Positions 7,877 through 11,064 of a DNA stretch of 11,064 bases are shown piece after piece. Origin of the DNA: Rickettsiaceae bacterium (GTDB taxonomy: Bacteria; Pseudomonadota; Alphaproteobacteria; Rickettsiales; Rickettsiaceae); the NCBI GenBank assembly GCA_021741285.1, contig JAIOYD010000026.1, positions 1 to 11,064 on the forward strand. The letters are read 5' to 3'. Numbering within the stretch: position 1 is the first letter of the stretch; each line of letters opens with the position of its first letter. Below the pieces are notes generated by a model, which ran no database searches, had not been told where the DNA came from, and worked only from the letters and a program-made list of their open reading frames with translations. A program made the translations under genes and the position numbers.

Positions 7877-8415
7877 ATTATGTGCTTTTTCAGCAATTTC
7901 ACAGAAGAAGCCGTAAAAATCGCTTTGACAATACCAGGGATAATAAATGGATATAAACCCACCTCTAGTGCTTTATCGCTGCCAACAAAAAGTGCAAGTT
8001 GTGGCACGCCAATTATAAACAAACAGGCAGAACCAATTGCGCTGTAAAGCACTAGCTTTGCCCAACTACCTTCACCAAATTTCTCACGCATACTAGTTAC
8101 CAAATATACGCAAAGAATCATACCAAATATATATCCTCCAGAAGGTCCAGCTAGATGATATACACCACTCTTAAAACCCGAAAAAACAGGAGCACCCAGG
8201 GCTCCAAGACTTATAAAGCCAACCATAGAAGCTATGGCCTCCTTTTTCTCATAACATAGTGCTATGATCAAGACACCCACACTATACAATGTTATTGGTA
8301 CAGGACCTATTGGTATCTGCACTTGTGCAGATAGAAAGATAAGCGCTATTCCTAGTGCTACTCTAAGCAACTTATAATTAAGCCTTGATTGAATTTTACT
8401 AGATAATACTCGCAT
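7861..8415 (-). CDS. bioY: BioY, substrate-binding membrane component of a biotin ECF transporter
   Basis: This is a 184-residue inner-membrane protein with about six helices that captures biotin. It may act with an energy-coupling ATPase module encoded elsewhere or alone, as proposed for some bacteria lacking BioMN. The family signatures are clear: [16 protein letters not shown] (33-48), [10 protein letters not shown] (71-80), [13 protein letters not shown] (86-98), [10 protein letters not shown], and [14 protein letters not shown] near the C-terminus. The start ATG at 8415 has a good ribosome-binding site (AAGAGG, 6 nt upstream) and a near-consensus promoter behind it. No bioM, bioN or biotin synthesis genes occur in the window, consistent with scavenging from a host. 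Its 3' end overlaps the ancestral start of the DUF1284 gene, and the hemolysin III gene follows, so it heads a likely three-gene unit. Confidence 0.93.
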   Translation of the reverse strand: MRVLSSKIQSRLNYKLLRVALGIALIFLSAQVQIPIGPVPITLYSVGVLIIALCYEKKEAIASMVGFISLGALGAPVFSGFKSGVYHLAGPSGGYIFGMILCVYLVTSMREKFGEGSWAKLVLYSAIGSACLFIIGVPQLALFVGSDKALEVGLYPFIIPGIVKAIFTASSVKLLKKHIIWQKQ

Positions 8416-8420
8416 AAAAA

Positions 8421-8426
8421 CCTCTT
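8421..8426 (-). promoter_or_regulatory. Ribosome-binding site of bioY
   Basis: On the minus strand AAGAGG lies 5 nt before the bioY ATG, a good match to the anti-Shine-Dalgarno. It is one of only two clear sites in the window, since most genes here have none, and it fixes the bioY start. Confidence 0.75.
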
Positions 8427-8458
8427 AATATATAACACGTATAAAAAAATATACAGCG

Positions 8459-8487
8459 ATTCTACATACGTAATCATGACATGTCAA
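8459..8487 (-). promoter_or_regulatory. Near-consensus sigma-70 promoter for bioY
   Basis: On the minus strand a perfect -35 TTGACA (8487-8482) and a -10 TAGAAT (8464-8459, five of six) are separated by exactly 17 nt. Initiation near 8452 would give a leader of about 37 nt before the bioY ATG. The -35 overlaps the 10-bp perfect palindrome TGACATGTCA (8477-8486), a possible operator, although a palindrome this short may be chance. This promoter begins within 20 nt of the stop of the upstream 371-residue gene and separates the two transcription units. Confidence 0.75.
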
Positions 8488-8506
8488 ACTGTTGGCGCTC
8501 TACCGC

Positions 8507-9622
8507 TTAGCGTTGTCGATTTTTAGGCTTTGAGCGCTTACGCTTATTCTTACGCGACAATTTTATTTTAGGTTGGACTAATTTTTTCTTAATTACTTTT
8601 GCAGCGCTAATTGCACTTACCTGAGCTTGACTCTTATCCGTTTGTAGCGCTTTAGCACTAGGTGATTTTGGAGTTTTATGATTACTAGATTCTGGTAAGC
8701 TAGTCTTTAATTGATCTAGATTATTATATTTAGAGAGAGGATCATGAGCTCTAATAAAATCTTTACTATAGCTTTTAACTGTTCCAACTACCCCTCTAGT
8801 ATCTTGAATTACTTTTTCCGTTTTAAGCACTTCTTGTTTTGCTGTTTCAAAAGCGGCCAGAACTTTCTCAGCACTTGTTCCACGAAATGATCCTTCGTTC
8901 ACCATTTTTTGAATAGCCAAGGTTTGTACCCTTTGCTCTCTTGTAGCTTGTGCAAGCTCAATTAAATCATCGTACCCTGGGGCATCTGGCTTATTTCGTT
9001 CTTGATCAATATTTTGTTTAAATCGTAGGCCTATTTCTTCTTTAGTTGCTTGTTTTTTACTTTCACCATAAAGACCCAAAGCAGCTTTCCCTACCTTACC
9101 TGCTCCTATAAGAGAAGGCGCAAAAAGTGCACTAGACACATTTTTCACAACATCAATAGAATTTTTAAGTAAAGCTTTACCATAAGAACTAACATTTATA
9201 GATGAATTAGGTGTTGTATCTATATATCTTTTCGTTAGGGAAGTTTGATTAGTCCGGCTTGGAATGTATAACTTATCTTCTAAAATTCTAGAAAGTATCG
9301 GTTCATTTTTAAGTAACTCATCCTGCCGCTCCCGGGCATTTCTATTCTTTGTTAAAAGAGAATTTTCTTTTCTTAATAACCTAAGGGTTCTCGTATCAAT
9401 AGTATCTATGGTAGCACCTACCGCAATGGCACTAAGTCCAACTATAGTTGCAGGAACAGTCGCCACAGTAGCACTTGCCAGTACGGTAATTACCCCGATA
9501 ACACGCCCCACTGCACTACCAGTAACTATTTTAACAGGCGCGGAATCTTTGACATAATTAAATGTATTTTTTAGAAATGTTAAACGCGATGGTCCAAAAT
9601 CTTCATTGGGTGTTTTAGACAT
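8507..9622 (-). CDS. Unrecognised 371-residue protein with hydrophobic N-terminal region and strongly basic C-terminal tail
   Basis: I do not recognise the family. In order: a polar N-terminus (1-39), an uncharged Ala/Val/Gly/Ile-rich stretch (about 41-71) broken by Pro57 that could form one or two membrane segments, a charged helical region (about 75-125), a second mildly hydrophobic Gly/Ala stretch (about 165-187), a charged, probably helical region (about 190-290), a Ser/Pro/Lys-rich linker (about 300-335), and a tail (341-371) dominated by Lys and Arg, including KNKRKRSKPK. There is no signal peptide or catalytic motif. It could be a membrane-tethered nucleic-acid or ribosome-binding protein, or a secreted effector whose basic tail serves as a secretion or nuclear signal; both are guesses. 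It begins 15 nt after the retropepsin-like gene and is probably co-transcribed with it and the metalloenzyme. Full length and good codon continuity argue that it is a real gene. No Shine-Dalgarno was seen before the ATG. Confidence 0.85.
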   Translation of the reverse strand: MSKTPNEDFGPSRLTFLKNTFNYVKDSAPVKIVTGSAVGRVIGVITVLASATVATVPATIVGLSAIAVGATIDTIDTRTLRLLRKENSLLTKNRNARERQDELLKNEPILSRILEDKLYIPSRTNQTSLTKRYIDTTPNSSINVSSYGKALLKNSIDVVKNVSSALFAPSLIGAGKVGKAALGLYGESKKQATKEEIGLRFKQNIDQERNKPDAPGYDDLIELAQATREQRVQTLAIQKMVNEGSFRGTSAEKVLAAFETAKQEVLKTEKVIQDTRGVVGTVKSYSKDFIRAHDPLSKYNNLDQLKTSLPESSNHKTPKSPSAKALQTDKSQAQVSAISAAKVIKKKLVQPKIKLSRKNKRKRSKPKNRQR

Positions 9623-9637
9623 AATATTTAACCAAAA

Positions 9638-10105
9638 TTAGTTACTAATATATTCATTCAAAGCCATGCTTTTAGAAATAACACCTTGGCAATAAGATTT
9701 AGAAGGATTAATAAGAAGATTAAGCATTGCGGTTCTACCCAGCAACATACGATGGTGCATAATATCTCGGTTAGTAAGAGTAACCTCAATATCCCAACTC
9801 TTACTACCTATCTTAATTGGAGTATGAATAACTGGCCTTATTTGTTTATGACCATTAGAGCTTTTTATCGTCTTCATCCCAATTATTTCTGCTCGACATG
9901 GAACAGATATCTGGTCATTAGTTTGAATTGGATGAATGGCAAACTCCACAAATTCTTTTTGATTTAATTTTATAATCTGTATGTCATAAGCATGAAGCGC
10001 AGAAGTTTTTGCTCCAGTATCAACTTTAACTTTGATTAAGGGTATGTTAAGTGCTGGTAACTTAGCCCATTCTCTCCACCCAATTAATAATGGATCCCCT
10101 TTCAT
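9638..10105 (-). CDS. Retropepsin-like aspartic peptidase, RimK-associated 'ATP-dependent zinc protease' family
   Basis: This 155-residue protein belongs to the family labelled putative ATP-dependent zinc protease or RimK/LysX-associated protein, which has a retroviral-protease-like fold rather than a zinc-protease fold. Seen directly: GWREW (9-13), the catalytic loop KVDTGAKTSALHA with D29-T30-G31-A32 (25-39), the polar loop around SSNGHKQIRPVI (82-93), and the flap/closing motif HRMLLGRTAM (118-127), all typical. Such single-domain proteins work as dimers, so one DTGA per chain suffices. It has no signal peptide and should be cytoplasmic. Its ATG overlaps the stop of the upstream metalloenzyme gene as ATGA, with a Shine-Dalgarno inside that gene, indicating translational coupling. 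In many proteobacteria this pair accompanies the rimK glutamate ligase; no rimK is visible downstream, and the region beyond the right edge cannot be seen. The substrate is unknown. Confidence 0.85.
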   Translation of the reverse strand: MKGDPLLIGWREWAKLPALNIPLIKVKVDTGAKTSALHAYDIQIIKLNQKEFVEFAIHPIQTNDQISVPCRAEIIGMKTIKSSNGHKQIRPVIHTPIKIGSKSWDIEVTLTNRDIMHHRMLLGRTAMLNLLINPSKSYCQGVISKSMALNEYISN

Positions 10106-11055
10106 TCAAGATCCTCTTGATAATCTTCTACGCCCTCGGCAACCGCTTCTGCATTCTCAAAAGTTGCAACATGAAATAAAGCATCGCCATTAGTTACCAG
10201 GGGCATCATTGTTATTCCAATGATTACACCAGTTTCTCTAGCTCTAACATAATGTTTCTCCTTGCCTAGTGGGTCCGAGATAAATCCCAACACTTCATTT
10301 GCCTTAACTTTGTGTCCTACATTCTTTTTAGCATAAAGACTACCACTGTGAGGAGCCCTAATCCAGTGACTGGACGCCGCATGAAATACTTCCCGACGTT
10401 TGGGAATTCTGCGTTTGACTAACTCTTTGTCAAGCATTCCTATATTACACATTGTCCACAGAATACCATTCTCAGCCGAACGAATTATCTCTTCATTATA
10501 TCTAAGAGCTTCCCCACCTTCGAATAGCAATATTTTTACCCCTTTGTCGGTTGCGGCTTGCCGCAGTGAGCCATCTCTCATATTGGAGTGAAGTACAACA
10601 GGGACTCCAAAAGATTCAGCTAGAGCTTTTATTTCTTTATTATCTAGAAATGCTCTAATCTGTGGCAAGTTGTATCTATGAGCACTGCCAGTGTGTAAAT
10701 CAATGCCATAATCGCATTTTTCTACTATCTCTTTCATAAATTTATAAGCAATTTGACTAGCTAAAGAACCTTTCTTTGATCCAGGAAATACTCTATTCAA
10801 ATCGCGTCTATCCGGTAGATATCTAAGGTTACGGTTATAACCAAATACGTTAATAATAGGTACTGCAATCAGCGTACCCTTTATGGATGAAAGTAATTTT
10901 TTACGTTGCAATAATCGTCTAATAGTTTCGACACCGTTTATCTCATCACCATGAATCGCTGAAGAAATGAAAAGAGTTGGGCCATCCTCTTTCCCTCTGA
11001 TAACTTCAACTGGAATAGTCATCTCAGTATTATCAAATAGCTTCGCAATATGCAT
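10102..11055 (-). CDS. Succinylglutamate desuccinylase/aspartoacylase-family zinc enzyme
   Basis: This is a 317-residue (or longer) enzyme of the AstE/AspA group of M14-fold zinc amidohydrolases, which remove acyl or amino-acid groups through amide-bond cleavage. The zinc site is intact: HGDEINGVE gives H35 and E38, and DLHTG gives H121. RRDLNRVFPG (83-92) supplies the substrate-binding Asn/Arg, and LLFEGGE (176-182) supplies the probable catalytic E179. The C-terminal part (about 230-300) is the beta-rich domain typical of the family, with HSGSLYAKKNVGHKV and GDALFHV. It is the first visible gene of a minus-strand unit and overlaps the retropepsin-like gene by 4 nt. The ATG at 11055 is only 9 nt from the edge, and those 9 nt (Tyr-Leu-Glu) are open in frame. 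Relatives usually have more residues before HGDEING, so the true start may be outside the window. No arginine-succinyltransferase genes are nearby, so arginine catabolism is unlikely; peptide or modified-protein trimming is more plausible. Confidence 0.87.
   Translation of the reverse strand: MHIAKLFDNTEMTIPVEVIRGKEDGPTLFISSAIHGDEINGVETIRRLLQRKKLLSSIKGTLIAVPIINVFGYNRNLRYLPDRRDLNRVFPGSKKGSLASQIAYKFMKEIVEKCDYGIDLHTGSAHRYNLPQIRAFLDNKEIKALAESFGVPVVLHSNMRDGSLRQAATDKGVKILLFEGGEALRYNEEIIRSAENGILWTMCNIGMLDKELVKRRIPKRREVFHAASSHWIRAPHSGSLYAKKNVGHKVKANEVLGFISDPLGKEKHYVRARETGVIIGITMMPLVTNGDALFHVATFENAEAVAEGVEDYQEDLE
10112..10117 (-). promoter_or_regulatory. Ribosome-binding site of the retropepsin-like gene, inside the upstream gene
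   Basis: On the minus strand AGAGGA lies 6 nt before the ATG at 10105 and within the last codons of the metalloenzyme gene. Together with the ATGA stop/start overlap it sets this start and supports coupled translation. Confidence 0.7.
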
Positions 11056-11064
11056 TTCAAGGTA

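Noticed and set aside
7727..8047. Plus-strand open frame opposite bioY and the DUF1284 gene
   Set aside because: It lies antisense to two genes with clear family motifs and shows no motif or ribosome-binding site of its own.
8439..8454. Short inverted repeat GTATA/TATAC near the bioY transcription start as a riboswitch or attenuator
   Set aside because: A 5-bp AT-rich stem with an A-run loop in a leader of about 37 nt is too small for a riboswitch and likely chance.
8488..8506. GC-rich patch after the unknown gene as a terminator
   Set aside because: GCG/CGC repeats there give only short, mutually exclusive stems and there is no U-tract.
9264..9967. Plus-strand open frames opposite the unknown protein and the retropepsin-like gene
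   Set aside because: They are antisense shadows of longer minus-strand genes; the hydrophobic runs mirror Ala/Val codons on the other strand.

Overview
The window looks like chromosome from an AT-rich, host-associated alphaproteobacterium of the order Rickettsiales, most likely family Rickettsiaceae. The reasons are the low GC content, a carrier very close to the rickettsial S-adenosylmethionine importer, a ProP-type carrier of the kind rickettsiae hold in several copies, an OmpW-like porin, BioY, and the tail of an IS5-family insertion sequence at the left edge. No tool was run. Family names come from motif recognition and recall, and the genus is not resolved.

Layout. Positions 1-95 are the right end of an IS5-family element. 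Positions 95-252 hold no convincing gene but contain an imperfect inverted repeat (129-200). A strong hairpin terminator (253-285) follows. An OmpW-family outer-membrane protein (330-1049, minus) is divergent from a SAM importer (1320-2204, plus). A near-consensus promoter then leads into a two-gene plus-strand unit: a ProP-like MFS symporter (2304-3602) and the bifunctional proline catabolic enzyme PutA (3621-6698). From 6714 to the right edge everything is on the minus strand and converges on putA. Read in the direction of transcription, the order is: a succinylglutamate desuccinylase/aspartoacylase-type metalloenzyme (starting at or beyond the right edge), a retropepsin-like RimK-associated protease (ATGA overlap), an unrecognised 371-residue membrane/basic-tail protein (15-nt gap), then a fresh near-consensus promoter, bioY, a frameshifted DUF1284 gene overlapping bioY, and a hemolysin III/PAQR membrane protein.

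How the genes fit together. The theme is scavenging from a host. SAM and biotin are imported. A likely proline (or betaine) symporter sits directly before PutA, which would oxidise proline to glutamate and feed the TCA cycle and respiratory chain. The minus-strand cluster at the right edge pairs a zinc amidohydrolase/carboxypeptidase-fold enzyme with an aspartic-peptidase-fold protein, a pair often found near RimK-type ligases. Its third member is unknown and is the most open question here.

The clearest new observations are a one-base frameshift that splits the DUF1284 gene, whose intact ancestral start can be traced into the 3' end of bioY, and the structured, gene-free strip next to the IS5 end. 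No complete undescribed defence or mobile system, CRISPR array, tRNA or rRNA was seen.
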